This document shows, piece after piece, positions 43,637 to 54,374 of a DNA stretch of 64,000 nucleotides. The stretch lies in NCBI RefSeq assembly GCF_033118175.1, contig NC_083714.1, positions 13,268,001 to 13,332,000 of the forward strand. Direction: 5' to 3'. The translations under genes and the position numbers were made by a program. Origin of the DNA: Dama dama (Eukaryota; Chordata; Mammalia; Artiodactyla; Cervidae). The first letter of the stretch is position 1. Every line of letters starts with the position of its first letter. The notes beneath the pieces are model-generated. The model was not told where the DNA came from. It made no database searches and saw only the letters and a list, made by a program, of their open reading frames with translations.

Positions 43637-43795
43637 AACGTAGGAGATGTAAGAGTCACAGGTTTGATCCCTGGGTCAGGAAGATCTCCTGGAGGAGGGC
43701 ATGGCAATCCACTTCACTATTCTTGCCTGGAGAATTCCATGGACAGAGGAGCCTGGCGGGCACACAGAGTTGAGCAACTTACCAATGCAGCATAC
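43637..43795 (+). mobile_element. Bov-tA-type SINE
   Basis: GTAGGAGATGTAAGAGTCAC, AGGTTTGATCCCTGGGTCAG, GAAGATCTCCTGGAGGAGGG, TTCTTGCCTGGAGAATTCCA, CACACAGAGTTGAGCAAC: sense strand, truncated at its 5' end. Confidence 0.82.
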
Positions 43796-44051
43796 ACAGG
43801 TGCCCCCAAATAATTGTTGCGTGAGTGAATCAGTGACTAGAAAAAAGAAATGACTCTGAGTAGCAAAAATTAATTTAAATGAGGTAAGACATAAAACACT
43901 GTCACATAGTAAGCATTCGGTAAGAAATAGTATCATTATCATCACATGGTCAATCTTTTGAACAGGAATCTAGTACTCCAGGCTGGCTGAGCAATAAGGT
44001 ATTTAACTACTTTCTGTCATTGGATATACCAATTGTCTCCATTTATTTTCT

Positions 44052-44350
44052 TTTTAAAAAATTTTATCTATTTATTATTTTTATTTTTGGTTGTGTTGGG
44101 TCTTCATTACAGAACAAGCTTTCTGCAGTTGCAGCGAGTGGAGGCTACACTTGGTCACAGTGCACAGGCTTCCTCATCGCAGTGACTTCTCTCATCGTGG
44201 GCACAGGCTCTAGGGTATGCAGGCTCAGTAGCTGTGGTGCGCAGGTTCAGCTGCCACATGGCATGTGGAATTTTCCTGGACCAGGGATCGAGCCTGTGTC
44301 CCTTGCATTGTCAGTTCTGATTCTTAACTCCTGGACCACCAGGGAAGTCC
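44052..44350 (-). mobile_element. CHR-type SINE, full length
   Basis: A/T-rich tail at left, GGTTGTGTTGGGTCTTCATT, GCAGTTGCAGCGAGTGGAGG, ending CTCCTGGACCACCAGGGAAG. TCCATTTATTTTCT duplicates perfectly at 44038-44051 and 44351-44364. Confidence 0.9.
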
Positions 44351-44612
44351 TCCATTTATTTTCTATTACAAATGATGCAACATTGAACATCTTATACACA
44401 TAGTTTTGCTCACAAGCGTAAATACCTAGAAAATAAACTTTTAGAAGTGCAACTGTTGGGTTAAAGGATATACACCTTTTAAACCTTGACTGAAACTACC
44501 AAACTTCCCTCCAAAAAGTTCCAGCAATTGTACTCTCACAAAATGAGTACAAACACTTATTTTTCCATACCCTTAGCTACATTGGATATTATTGATTTTT
44601 AAAAATTTGCCA

Positions 44613-45182
44613 TCTGTCTCCATTCCTTCCCTGCAAATTGGTCCATCATTACCATTTTTCTAGATTCCACATATATGCATTAGCATATGATATTTGTTTT
44701 TCTCTTTCTGACTTACTTCACTCTGTATAACAGGCTCTAGATTCATCCACTTCATTAGAACTGACCCAAATTCATTCTTTTTTACGGCTGAGTAAAATTC
44801 CTTTGTATATAGATGTACCACATCTTCTTCATCCATTCATCTGTAGATGGACATCTAGGTGGCTTCCATGTCCTGGCTGTTGTAAATAGTGTTGCAATGA
44901 ACATTAGGGTACCTGTGTCTTTTAGAATTGTGGCTTTCTCGGGGCCCAGTAGTGTGAAAAATAGCTAGCTGGTGAGAAGTTGCTGTATAACACTTCTGTT
45001 ATACAGAAACCCAGCCTGCTGCTCTGTGTTGATCTGGTGGGGTGGGATGGGGGAGGGGAGGGAGGCTTACCAGGGAGGGGATATAGGTATAATTATGGCT
45101 GATTCATGTTGTTGTACAACAGAAACCAACACAACACTGTAAAGTAATTTTCCTCCAATTAAAAAACAAAATTAAATAACAA
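44613..45182 (+). mobile_element. 5'-inverted older ruminant L1 insertion
   Basis: AAAAATTTGCCA flanks it perfectly (44601-44612 and 45183-45194). The left part (to about 44950) is minus-strand L1 ORF2 end (TTACTTCACTCTGTATAACA, CATCTGTAGATGGACATCTA). The right part is plus-strand L1 3' UTR with GGGATGGGGGAGGGGAGGGA and the A-rich tail. This is the twin-priming configuration. It sits in an older, decayed, probably minus-strand L1. Confidence 0.87.
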
Positions 45183-45409
45183 AAAAATTTGCCAACCTCA
45201 TGAACAAAAAACCAATATTTTGCTTTAGTTTGTATTTCTTTCATTGTTAGGTAATGTGATAATTCTTAAATTTATGCCTTTAGCCATGACCTCCACATTT
45301 GTACTCCAATCAGTTGCTTTCTTAGTGTCTAATGGACAATTCTAACTTAATTTGGCATATCCAAAATAAAAATCCTAATTTAGACGAATTTTTTTTAAAC
45401 ACAGATATA

Positions 45410-46103
45410 AAATATAGATGAGAAAACATTTAAAATGAGAGGCAGTTAACTGGTCCAAACTAAACTCCTGATCTTATCCTCAAACCTGCTCTTCCTACAC
45501 AATATCCCATTTCTGTCAACGGCAACCCAATTCTTCCAATCTTCAGACCAATATTCTGGAGCCATCCTCGATTCCTCCCTTTCTGTCATACTCTACAGAG
45601 TCTGATCACTTCTCACTACCTCTACCAATGCCACCCTGGTCCAAGCCACTACCTTCTTCTGACTGGATTATTGTTCAAACCTTCTGCTTGGTCTTCCTGG
45701 TCCCCTTCTACTGTTCCCGTGCTGTGGATACCATCCCAGTCTATTCCCAACACAACAACCAAGTGATCCTTTAAAAAGCACAAGTCACAGCATGTCACTC
45801 CTCTGTTCAACGCCTGCCCCCATCTCTAATGCCTTTCCATCTCTAAGTAGAAGCCACCACCCTTTCAGCAGCCTGCAAGGGCCTCATGGTCTGCCCTCTG
45901 CTGCCTCCCTGACCTCATCTTTGTACTCATTCCACTCCAGCCACTTGGCCTCTTTGCTAAATATGGACCATGCTAAGGAAGACATCACCTTATAGCATTT
46001 GTGCCTGGCCATAACGTTTCACCAGATATCTTTCCACTGCATCTTCAGACTTCATGTCTCTTCTGATCAAATGTCATGTAATTAGAGATTCTCCCTAGCC
46101 ATC
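45410..46103 (+). repeat. L2 LINE, left part
   Basis: AACTCCTGATCTTATCC, CCATCCTCGATTCCTCCCTT, CAAGCCACTACCTTCTTCTG, GTCACAGCATGTCACTCCTC and CCTGCAAGGGCCTCATGGTC are L2 ORF 3'-region text. It is cut at CCATC 46099-46103 by an LTR. Confidence 0.82.
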
Positions 46104-46714
46104 TGTATCAGTCAGGGTTCTCCAGAGAAAATACACACACACACACACACATGCACACACACACGCACAGAAACATCTCTATGTCTATATCCATATATAA
46201 CTGGATATATATAGATCTATATGTCATCTATCTATCCATCAAGAGAACATAAGAAATTGGGTTACACAGTTATGGAGGCTGAGAGAAGTCCCAACATCTG
46301 CAACTGGCAAGCTAGAGCTCCAGGAGAGTCAATGATATAGTACCAATCCAAGTCAGAAAGCCTAAGAACCAAGAGAGCTCATGGTATAAGTTTCAATCCA
46401 AAAGCCAGCAGGCTCAAGACTCAAGAAGAGTTAACATTTCAGTTCAAGTTCAGATGCTGGAAAAGACCAATGCCCAGCTGAAACAATCAGGCAGGAGGAG
46501 TTCCCTTTTACTCAATCTTTTTGTCCTATTTAGGCTTTCAACTGATTGGATGATGCCCACCTACATTAGTGAGGGCAATCTGCTTTACTAGTCTACCAAT
46601 TCAAATGTTAATCTCACTCCAAAGACCCTCAAATACACAGCCAAAATAATGTTTGACCAAATATATGGACACCATATGGCCTTGTAAAATTGACACATAA
46701 AATTAACCATTACA
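46104..46714. mobile_element. Solo LTR-like element (MaLR/ERVL-type) inside L2
   Basis: The element is 611 bp, begins TGTATCAGTCAGGGTTCTCC and ends AATTAACCATTACA, so it has TG...CA LTR termini. Perfect 5-bp duplications CCATC (46099-46103, 46715-46719) flank it, and L2 sequence is continuous once it is removed. It includes a (CA)n and a TATAGATC-rich tract. No coding sequence. The exact family name is uncertain. Confidence 0.75.
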
Positions 46715-46719
46715 CCATC

Positions 46720-46980
46720 CTTTCTTAAAAAGTAACTTTCCACATCACTGTCTATCATCCTACAGTACTTAATTTTGTTTCAGAGCACTTTTCACCACTG
46801 ATATATTATATATCTCAGTTTTTACTATTTGACTCCACTCATTGGCATGTAAGTTCCAAGGAGTCAGGGACTTTATATATTTTGTACACTGCTGAATCTC
46901 CAGCAGTTATTAGAGTGTTTGGCATGTAGAAGCTGCTCACTAAATATTTGTTCAATAAATGAATGGTTGAAATGAGCAAT
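46720..46980 (+). repeat. L2 LINE, right part (3' end)
   Basis: CTATCATCCTACAGTACTTA, GCATGTAAGTTCCAAGGAGT, ACTAAATATTTGTTCAATAA: the L2 3' end continuing the part left of the LTR. Confidence 0.82.
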
Positions 46981-47178
46981 AGTGAGTATGACCATTTAAA
47001 GTGCTTGATCTGTGAACTGCCACTTTGTGTCCGTTGCCTGTTTTTACACTTAATTTTTTCTTTTTCTTGTTGATTCTTTTGTGAGTCCTCTAGAGCAAGT
47101 GGATATTAACCCTTTGTTACCTATATTTTCTCCTTTCTGTCATTTACCTTTTTTATTTTGTTTATACTTTTGGCCATG

Positions 47179-48355
47179 GGATCTAATTGCCAGCATCCAT
47201 TGAATCATCAAAAAGCAAGAGAGTTCCAAAAAAAATCTACTTCTGCTTTATTGACTATGCCAAAGCCTTTGACTGTGTGGATCACAATAAACTGTGGAAA
47301 ATTCTGAAAGAGATGGGAATACCAGACCACCCTACCTGACTCCTGAGAAATCTGTATGCAGGTCAAGAAGCAACAGTTAGAACTGGACATGGAACAACAG
47401 ACTGGTTCCAAATTGGGAAACGAGTATGTCAAGGAGGTATAGTGTCACCCTGCATATTTAACTTATATGCAGAGTACATCATGTGAAATGCTGTGCTGGA
47501 TGAAGCACAAGCTGGAATCAAGATTCCTGGGAGAAATATCAATAACCTCAGATATGCAGATGACACTACCCTCATGGAAGAAAACAAAGAAGAATAAAAG
47601 AGCCTCTCGATGAAAGTGAAAGAGGAGAGTGAAAAAGTTGGCTTAAAACTCAACATTCAGAAAACTAAGATCATGGCATCTGGTCCCATCACTTCATGGC
47701 AAATAGATGAAGAAACAGTGGAAACAATGACAGACTTTATTTTGGGGGGCTCCAAAATCACTGCAGATGGTGACTGCAGCCATGAAATTAAAAGACACTT
47801 GCTCCTTGGAAGAGAAGCTATGACCAACCTCGACAGCGTAGTAAAAAGCACAGACATTACTTTGCCGACAAAGGCCCATCTAGTCAAAGTTATGGTTTTT
47901 CCAGCAATCACGTATGGATGTGAGAGTTGGACTATAAAGAAAGCTGAGCACTGAAGAATTGATGCTTTTGAACTGTGGTGTTGGAGAAGACTCTTGAGAG
48001 TCTCTTGGACTGCAAGGAGATCCAACCAGTCTATCCTAAAGGAAATCAGTCCTGAATATTCATTGGAGGGGCTGATGCTGAAGCTGAAACTCCAGTACTT
48101 TGGCCACTTGATGCGAAGAACCGACTCATTGTAAAAGACCCTGATGCTAGGAAAGATTGAAGGTAGGAGGAGAAGGGGATGACAGAGGATGAGATGGTCG
48201 GATGGCATCACCAGCTTGACGGGCATGAGTTTGAGCAAGCTCTGGGAGTTGGTGATGGACAGGGAAATCTGGCAGGCTGAAGTTGAACTGTTGAATTATA
48301 GTGGAAAGTCCATGGGGTCACAAAGAGTTGGACACGACTGAGCGACTGAACTGAA
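47179..48355 (+). mobile_element. 5'-truncated BovB with RT catalytic region
   Basis: TTTGGCCATG flanks it perfectly (47169-47178, 48356-48365). It starts in the RT domain and ends in GACTGAGCGACTGAACTGAA. Target DNA is old L1-like. Confidence 0.92.
47205..48350 (+). pseudogene. BovB reverse transcriptase C-terminal pseudogene
   Basis: Readable as STFYAFIDYAKAFDCVDH-like palm sequence, LRNLYAGQEATVRTGHGTTD, then the YADD box intact at codons 47553-47564, KVKEESEKVGLKLNIQKTKI and YGCESWTIKKAEH. In-frame stops near 47337, 47483, 47595 and 47952 kill it. The frame 47610-47954 (114 codons) is the longest intact stretch. Confidence 0.88.
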
Positions 48356-48365
48356 TTTGGCCATG

Positions 48366-48879
48366 TGGATGTTTTATGTCTTTTATCTTGTCAATCATGG
48401 TACTCTTTTTTAACTTCTGATGTCCATGGCAAGCTTAAGACAGTATCCCCAATCCCAAAATTATAAATGTATCCTCTCATAGTTTCAAGTGCTTACATAG
48501 GTTTGGGAACATTTGTTTTCCTTGAGCTTTTATAAAGTATAGATTCATCTGATTTTTAAAAAAAAATTGTTTTCTAAGTATATGTTATAAGTAGAGGTCT
48601 ATTTTTGCATTCCTATTTTAGGAAAATGCATGTAGGGATCACAGATATAACTGAGCACCGAGCACTGAGTTCATGATTCTTATAATGGACCTTCCTACCA
48701 AACCATGCCCTGTGGAGAAGAGAGCTATCTTCACCCACCACCACTTTCTTCTGAAATCAGTTGAAATAAACCAAGGGATTAGGAAGCAAAGGAACCAATT
48801 TTCCTTCATTCTCCATCAATTTTGAAAAGCTCTGGACTATAACTTGGGACAGAGGAGGGATGGATGTTTCATTAGCATT
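48366..48879. other. Unassigned intergenic DNA
   Basis: Possibly decayed L1 (target of the BovB at 47.2 kb), but no firm match or gene. Confidence 0.45.
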
Positions 48880-49186
48880 ATATGTCCACTCCCAAGTGCC
48901 TGTTTTTCCCTTACACCTGTTCTCTGAGTTCCAGTCTCAAATATCGAACTGTCTGATTGGTATCCCTTGTTGGATGGATAACCACTATATCTAACTTATT
49001 ATGCTCAAAATTGAACTCACCATCTCCCTTAAAAACCATCCCCTTCCCCATGTATGGTAACATTGTTGACTTAGTTGCTCATTCAGAAACCTAGGAGTCC
49101 ACCTTAACACCACTCTCACTTCCTACCTTCAATCCACTGTTAAGTCCCATCAGTTTCCCTCTCTAGAATATATCTCAAAAATATCT
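48880..49186 (+). repeat. L2 LINE, left part
   Basis: CTCAAAATTGAACTCACCAT, AAACCTAGGAGTCCACCTTA and CACTCTCACTTCCTACCTTC are L2 text. It continues at 50031 (GCAGCCAGAGTGATCTTCTG) beyond a Tigger element. Confidence 0.78.
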
Positions 49187-49274
49187 ATAGTTGACCTTCA
49201 CTATTCACAGATTTCATATTTGTGGATTTACCTACTTGCTAAAGTGCATTTGCAACCTCCAAATTAATATGAGC

Positions 49275-49488
49275 ATGTGTGCTTGTTGTTCGTTGCTCAG
49301 TCATGTCTGACTCATTGCAATCCCATGAACTACAGCCCACCAGTTTCTTCTGTCCATGGGATTCTCCAGGCAAGGATATTGGAGTGGGTTGCCATTCCCT
49401 TCTCCAGGGATCTTCCCAACCCAGGGATCAAACCCAGGTCTCCTGCATTGCAGGCAAATTCTTTACTGTCTTGGCTACCAGGAAAGCA
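49275..49488 (-). mobile_element. Bov-tA-type SINE in Tigger
   Basis: GTTCGTTGCTCAGTCATGTC, ATGGGATTCTCCAGGCAAGG, GATCTTCCCAACCCAGGGAT, ATTCTTTACTGTCTTGGCTA: a complete minus-strand copy. Confidence 0.87.
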
Positions 49489-49674
49489 CTGATATGAACA
49501 CAGAACAGTGAAAAATGTAATTCAAGCAATGTGCACATTCCCAGCTGAGGCCAAACAAGGTGATGCCTTCTTTTTTTAGTTCTCAATCTGTAGACAAATG
49601 TCTTTTTCATGGTTTATTTTAGTACCACATTTTCACATTTTTGTACTTTTTCTTGCTGACAATTTCTGTTTGAA

Positions 49675-49983
49675 ATGGCCCCCAAGTGTAGTGCTCAAGT
49701 GCTTTCTAGTGTTGGTAAGTGCGAGAAGGCTGTGATGTGCCTTTCAGAGAAAATACAGTTATGTAACCGTTGTTCTGACATGAACTATAGTGCTGTTAGC
49801 CATGAAGTCAATGTGAATGAGTCAATAATATATATTAAAGAAGGTCTTTTTAAGCAAAGCACACATGAAATTATGGATTCATCAGTTGATGAAAATGTTA
49901 TGACCAAAGGTTTGCCAGAACCTAACCATTTTTTATTTCCTTTAGGAACAACAGTTCCATCTTTATTGATGCAGTGTTCATAG
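49675..49983 (+). pseudogene. Tigger transposase N-terminal remnant
   Basis: The 102-codon frame begins MAPKCSAQVLSSVGKCEKAV and continues SYSAVSHEVNVNESIIYIKE-like, a CENP-B/psq helix-turn-helix pattern of pogo transposases. The DDE catalytic part is absent. The frame is intact by chance decay rather than evident selection; no exon structure is linked to it. Confidence 0.65.
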
Positions 49984-50030
49984 CAACTTTATAGACTATA
50001 ACTATTATGAATCATGGGAATCACCTGTAC

Positions 50031-50215
50031 TTTACTTAATTTCCACAGCCTTTACCCAAGACCAAGCCACCATGCCACCATCTCTTGTCTAAGCAGCTGC
50101 AGCATCTCCTAGAGTGATATTCTTACTTCTACTCTTGCCTCACTAGAGCCCATTATCCATAAAGCAGCCAGAGTGATCTTCTGGAACAGAAAATCAGATG
50201 ATATTACTTCCCTCA
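50031..50215 (+). repeat. L2 LINE, right part
   Basis: CACTAGAGCCCATTATCC, AAAGCAGCCAGAGTGATCTT, AATCAGATGATATTACTTCC continue the L2 left of the Tigger. Confidence 0.75.
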
Positions 50216-50521
50216 CAAAACCATGGTAGGGGAGACTTCCGGTTGCACCTACAATTCATGACTGAAAATTCTGCTCTTCCTTGGAGGTTTGGATACCCTC
50301 AGGTCCCAAAGAATGATGAGATACTTTATTTACTGCTTTTGTTGAGCTGCCTTTTAGCCAGCACGATGCTCACAGCTCATGACTCCTGGAAGTTCCTCCT
50401 CTCTATTTACTTGTCTTCCTATTTTGCCACCTCTCTCATTTCATACTGAAGTTGTCTCTTGTGCTCAAGGTTGTCAGTTCCATTTTTATCTCCTTGCTCT
50501 TTATGTTTTGTGGAAGGGAAC

Positions 50522-50810
50522 TTTAAAAATTTTTTATTTATGTATTTATTTTTGGCTGTGCTGGGTCTTCTCTCCTGGGTGTGGACTTTCTCTAGTTGCA
50601 GCAAGTGGTGGCTACCCTTTAGTTGCAGTGTGTGGGCTTCTCATTGCAGTGGCTTCTCACTGCACAGGCTCTAGGTGCTTGGGCTTCCATGGTTGTGTAC
50701 ATGGGCTTAGCTGCCCCATGGGCATGTGGGATCTTCCCGGATCAGGTATCAAACCAGTGTCCCCTGCATTGGTAGGCAGACTCTCAACCACTGGACGATC
50801 AGGGAAGTCT
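50522..50810 (-). mobile_element. CHR-type SINE
   Basis: TTTTGGCTGTGCTGGGTCTT, TCTAGTTGCAGCAAGTGGTG, GCTGCCCCATGGGCATGTGG, ending CAACCACTGGACGATCAGGG. Minus strand, near full length. Confidence 0.88.
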
Positions 50811-51976
50811 AGAATAAATTTTTTGAGATAGGAATTTATATTTTATTTTCTTCTTGTTTTCTCCATTTCCCTTCTTTCTTCATTTAAGCAAGTAATTGAC
50901 CCTGTTCTCCTTGTCTCAGGGGAGGGATGTGTCACAGTGCTTTTTCTGGCTCTTGTGTTATGTTGAACTGCCAGGGCCATCAGGCAGTCTGAAGCTTAGA
51001 ACCTGCCTTTCAAGGTAGCTGCCTATAGGTGAGGCCCTCATTTCACATCAAACTCCTTCTGAGACAAGGCAATTCGGTTTTTCCCCTGAATGCAAAGGAA
51101 CAGTAAGTGAAGCTAGTGTCATGTCTCTTGCTAGTATGAAGAGTGAGAATTCCACCAGTGTGTTGCCTAGCATCCTTTGGAGCATTCCTGAATAGGCTCC
51201 TTGGCAGGCAATATTTTCCACTGATTGTATCCAGTCTACTTGTAAACTTTTTCTTGGATATTCTTGATCTTTTTGGTTCAAATATCTACCCCATAATTAC
51301 TTCTGGCATTTCTCCATTCCCTCCAAACACTGCCCTCAGCACTCCAGAGCTTTCTTTCCTAGGCTACAACTGCTTCCACAATCCATCTAAAGGACACTAT
51401 AGTACCCTACACATGGACCATCCATTAGTGAAAGTTTTTCATTCCCATGAGATGAAAGCTTACATCTGGAGAGCAAACTTATATCATCACCTCTCCAGCA
51501 AGACTCCTTTCCCTCCCACTACTGATGATTGCTGTAACACTACCTGCTGATCTCTGTATTAATCCGCCATCCAATGAAACAACAATCAGTTTAGGGTTAT
51601 TTAATTCATGGCTGACACTGTTATCATAGTCTTTCCAAGATAGTATCTGTGTGTAGTATAGAGGACATATTAGAATCCTAAAAAGTCTAAAATAGTAATT
51701 GGCTAGTTGATCCACTGGCATCATACATGCTTGCTTGCAGTCAGCCCACAATCTGGAATCTTTATATCTTTGCAAATCAGTTGTACACAGTCCCTAGTGT
51801 AATGTGATAGAAACTGATAGGTGTTCTCCAATATATACTACTCACTTCTTTTAATAATAGAAACCCCAAGTTTTAGCTTGGTACTTGGCTTCCCACTTGA
51901 AGGTTAAAATTTTAGAAGAAAACGTAAGAGGATATCTTGCTAATTTTAAAGTAGTAATAGATCTATTGAACAAAAC
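50811..51976. other. Unassigned intergenic DNA
   Basis: The open frames 51143-51550 (+, 135 codons) and 51479-51775 (-, 98 codons) show no domain I recognise and no splice context. I treat both as chance. Confidence 0.45.
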
Positions 51977-51982
51977 AGACAT

Positions 51983-52025
<43 letters not shown>
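51977..52025 (+). repeat. (CA)n microsatellite
   Basis: About 22 uninterrupted CA units lie between GACATG and TACTAACC. Likely polymorphic. Confidence 0.95.
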
Positions 52026-52028
<3 letters not shown>

Positions 52029-52039
52029 TAACCATAAAA

Positions 52040-53010
52040 GTGAGGTATTAGACTCTCTTAATGTTGAGAACATTTGTCAAAAGAGACCACAAAGAAATGA
52101 AAAGATAAGCTACAAACTTGGAGGAGATATTTACAAAACATACAACCAAAAAAGGATTCCTGACCAAAAATACAAAGAATTCTTACAAAATAAAAAGAAA
52201 ACAAATGTAAAAATGGGCAGAGGCCATGAACAGTCATTTGACAGAAGAAACACAAATGGCCAATGAACCTATGAAAAGATGCTAAACTTCATTAGTGTTC
52301 AGGGAAATGCAAATTAAGACCACAATGAAACAATATTTTGTGCCCATAGTAAAATCTTAAATGTTTGCTAATACCAATGTTGAAGAGGATGTGGATCAGT
52401 AGGACTTCTTGTTTGTTTCTGCTGTGATTGTCAATGGGTACAACCACTTTGGGAAACAATTTGGCATTATTTTGCATTTGCATACTCTATAATCCAGCAG
52501 TTTCACTCCTTAGTCTGTTCTCTTGCACATGTGTATCAGGGGTCAAAAATAGAAATGTTTATAAGTACAGTTCATAATAGGAAATATTTGGTAGCAACCC
52601 AAATGTTCACCAGAAAAGGAATAGATAAATATATTGTGGACTATCATGCAGCAGTAAAATTGAATGAAATAGTTACATTAAACAATATAGATGGATTTTA
52701 GTAACATTATGTTCAGAATAAAGAAAGTCCAATAAAAAAACCATATACAGCAGAATGTCATTTATAGACCTAAAAAGTTCTTTTGGCATGCATAAATATG
52801 TAATAAAACTATTCTTTAAAGCAAGAGTATAGAAAACATAGAATTCAAGATACTGGTTATCTCTGGGTCTAGGTAAAGAGTGAGATGGTATACATAGATA
52901 TTAATTATGAATAATGTTCAATTTTTTAGTTGGGTGATGAATTAATACATATTTATCATATTGTTATGAATGTTAATACATATGTATGTTACATACATAG
53001 TTTTATTCAT
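52040..53010 (+). repeat. Ancient L1 3' part
   Basis: ACAAATGGCCAATGAACCTA, GAAATGCAAATTAAGACCAC, GAAACAATTTGGCATTATTT and TAGCAACCCAAATGTTCACC lead into an old 3' UTR (CTGGTTATCTCTGGGTCTAG). Strongly decayed; no ORF. Confidence 0.75.
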
Positions 53011-53504
53011 TAAATAATATATTTAAAGAGCTAGAGGAAAATTAAGTGTGAGAAATAAATTATTTCATACTTCAGTATGTATTTACATTCTTGGTCACAA
53101 TTTTACAAAGGTAATATTGAAGTATTTAGTCATTTACACCTTTATGTCAAGCAACAATGATCCCAACAGCCAGAAATGCAGAGTGATAAAGATTTGTGTT
53201 ATTATTAACTCAATATCATGACTGATCAGTGTTATGGTTTCCCCAAAAGGTAAATAATTGTTCATTAAGTTCCAAAGAAAACAAAGCACAGTTTTCTCTC
53301 AATTTGTATAATAATTACAGTCTTGGGAAATTCAATATGAAAGCTCTTAAAAGCTCCTTTCTGCTTGTATTTAACATAGTGTTAGATTTAGGACTTGATC
53401 ATTATAATCAGGCTTTGCATCCAACTTGACTATCCTGCAAGACATTTGAAAGTCTTATGGGACAATTCTTCGTTGTGTGGGCATGCGCTGAGCATTACTA
53501 AAGC

Positions 53505-53620
53505 TAAGTGATACATGTATATGTATAACTGAATCACTTTGTTGTACACCTGAAACTAACCCAACATTGTTAATCAACCATACACCAATAAAAAATTAAA
53601 AATTAAGAAAATAAAATATC
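53505..53620 (+). mobile_element. 5'-truncated ruminant L1 3' end
   Basis: AACTGAATCACTTTGTTGTA and CACCTGAAACTAACCCAACA with ACACCAATAAAAAATTAAAA form the last ~110 bp of an older artiodactyl L1 and its A-rich tail. Confidence 0.75.
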
Positions 53621-54044
53621 CTCAGCCATCATCCATTTAATGATAATAATGACCCACAATCATTGTGAGAACCCAAAATGCCTGTACAGATCTCTCAATT
53701 GCCCCCTAGGAGGAGCAGTACCACCAGAACCACTGTCTTTGTGGAGAGTGTGAGGGTGGGAAACCATCAGCTTTTCAGTGACTTGGGCTCTTACTTGAAT
53801 AAGCCAATCAGCTCATCAGAGAAGCTGTCACACCTGGCCATCGAGAAGTGATGTGAAGTGCAAAGTGTGAAAGAGTGTTTAGTTTGAAAGAGAAAGAGGG
53901 CAGGGGCCGGAGCCAAAGAAGGCAGAGAAAGAACACTGAATGCCAGGTCCCCAAACTGGGAAAGTCACTCAAGACAGAGTGCCGTGGATCTCTGGTCTAA
54001 CACTGTAAACCTATCAGGACCACTTTAACACCTAAGGTGACCTT

Positions 54045-54374
54045 GTGCATGCCTGCATGCTAAGTCACTTTATTTATTTATTTTTTTTTTATTTTTTTTA
54101 TTTTTTTATTAGTTGAAGGCTAATTACTTCACAACATTTCAGTGGGTTTTGTCATACATTGATATCACTTTAGTCCAGTCTGACTCTTTGCCATTCTATG
54201 GACTGCAGCCCTCCAGGCTCCTCTGTCCATGGGATTCTCCAGGCAAGAATACTGGAGCAGGTTGCCATTCCCTTCTCCAGGGGAATCTTTCCAACCCAGG
54301 CGTCAAACCCACGTCTCTTATGTCTCCTGAACTGGCAGGCAGGTTCTTTACCACTAGTGCCACCTGGGAAACCC
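54045..54374 (-). mobile_element. Bov-tA-type SINE split by an L1 scrap
   Basis: AAGGTGACCTT duplicates perfectly at 54034-54044 and 54375-54385. The SINE starts GTGCATGCCTGCATGCTAAG, is interrupted at 54073-54164, and resumes TCCAGTCTGACTCTTTGCCA through TACCACTAGTGCCACCTGGG. Confidence 0.9.
54073..54164 (-). mobile_element. 92-bp L1_BT-like tail inside SINE
   Basis: T-rich tail, then ATTAGTTGAAGGCTAATTAC and CAGTGGGTTTTGTCATACAT, the complement of the L1 3' terminus. TCACTTTA flanks it (54065-54072, 54165-54172). Confidence 0.85.

Larger units (their letters stand above)
49187..50030 (+). mobile_element. Tigger/pogo-type DNA transposon with nested SINE
   Basis: The left end TATAGTTGACCTTCACTATTC and right end GAATCATGGGAATCACCTGTA are imperfect inverted repeats. 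The interior contains a transposase start (ATGGCCCCCAAGTGTAGTGC). It splits an L2, and carries a Bov-tA SINE at 49275-49488. Confidence 0.75.

Noticed and set aside
47610..47954. Intact 114-codon BovB frame with conserved sequence as a domesticated gene
   Set aside because: In-frame stops lie directly before and after, and the insertion has fresh target duplications, so it is a recent dead copy rather than a preserved domain.
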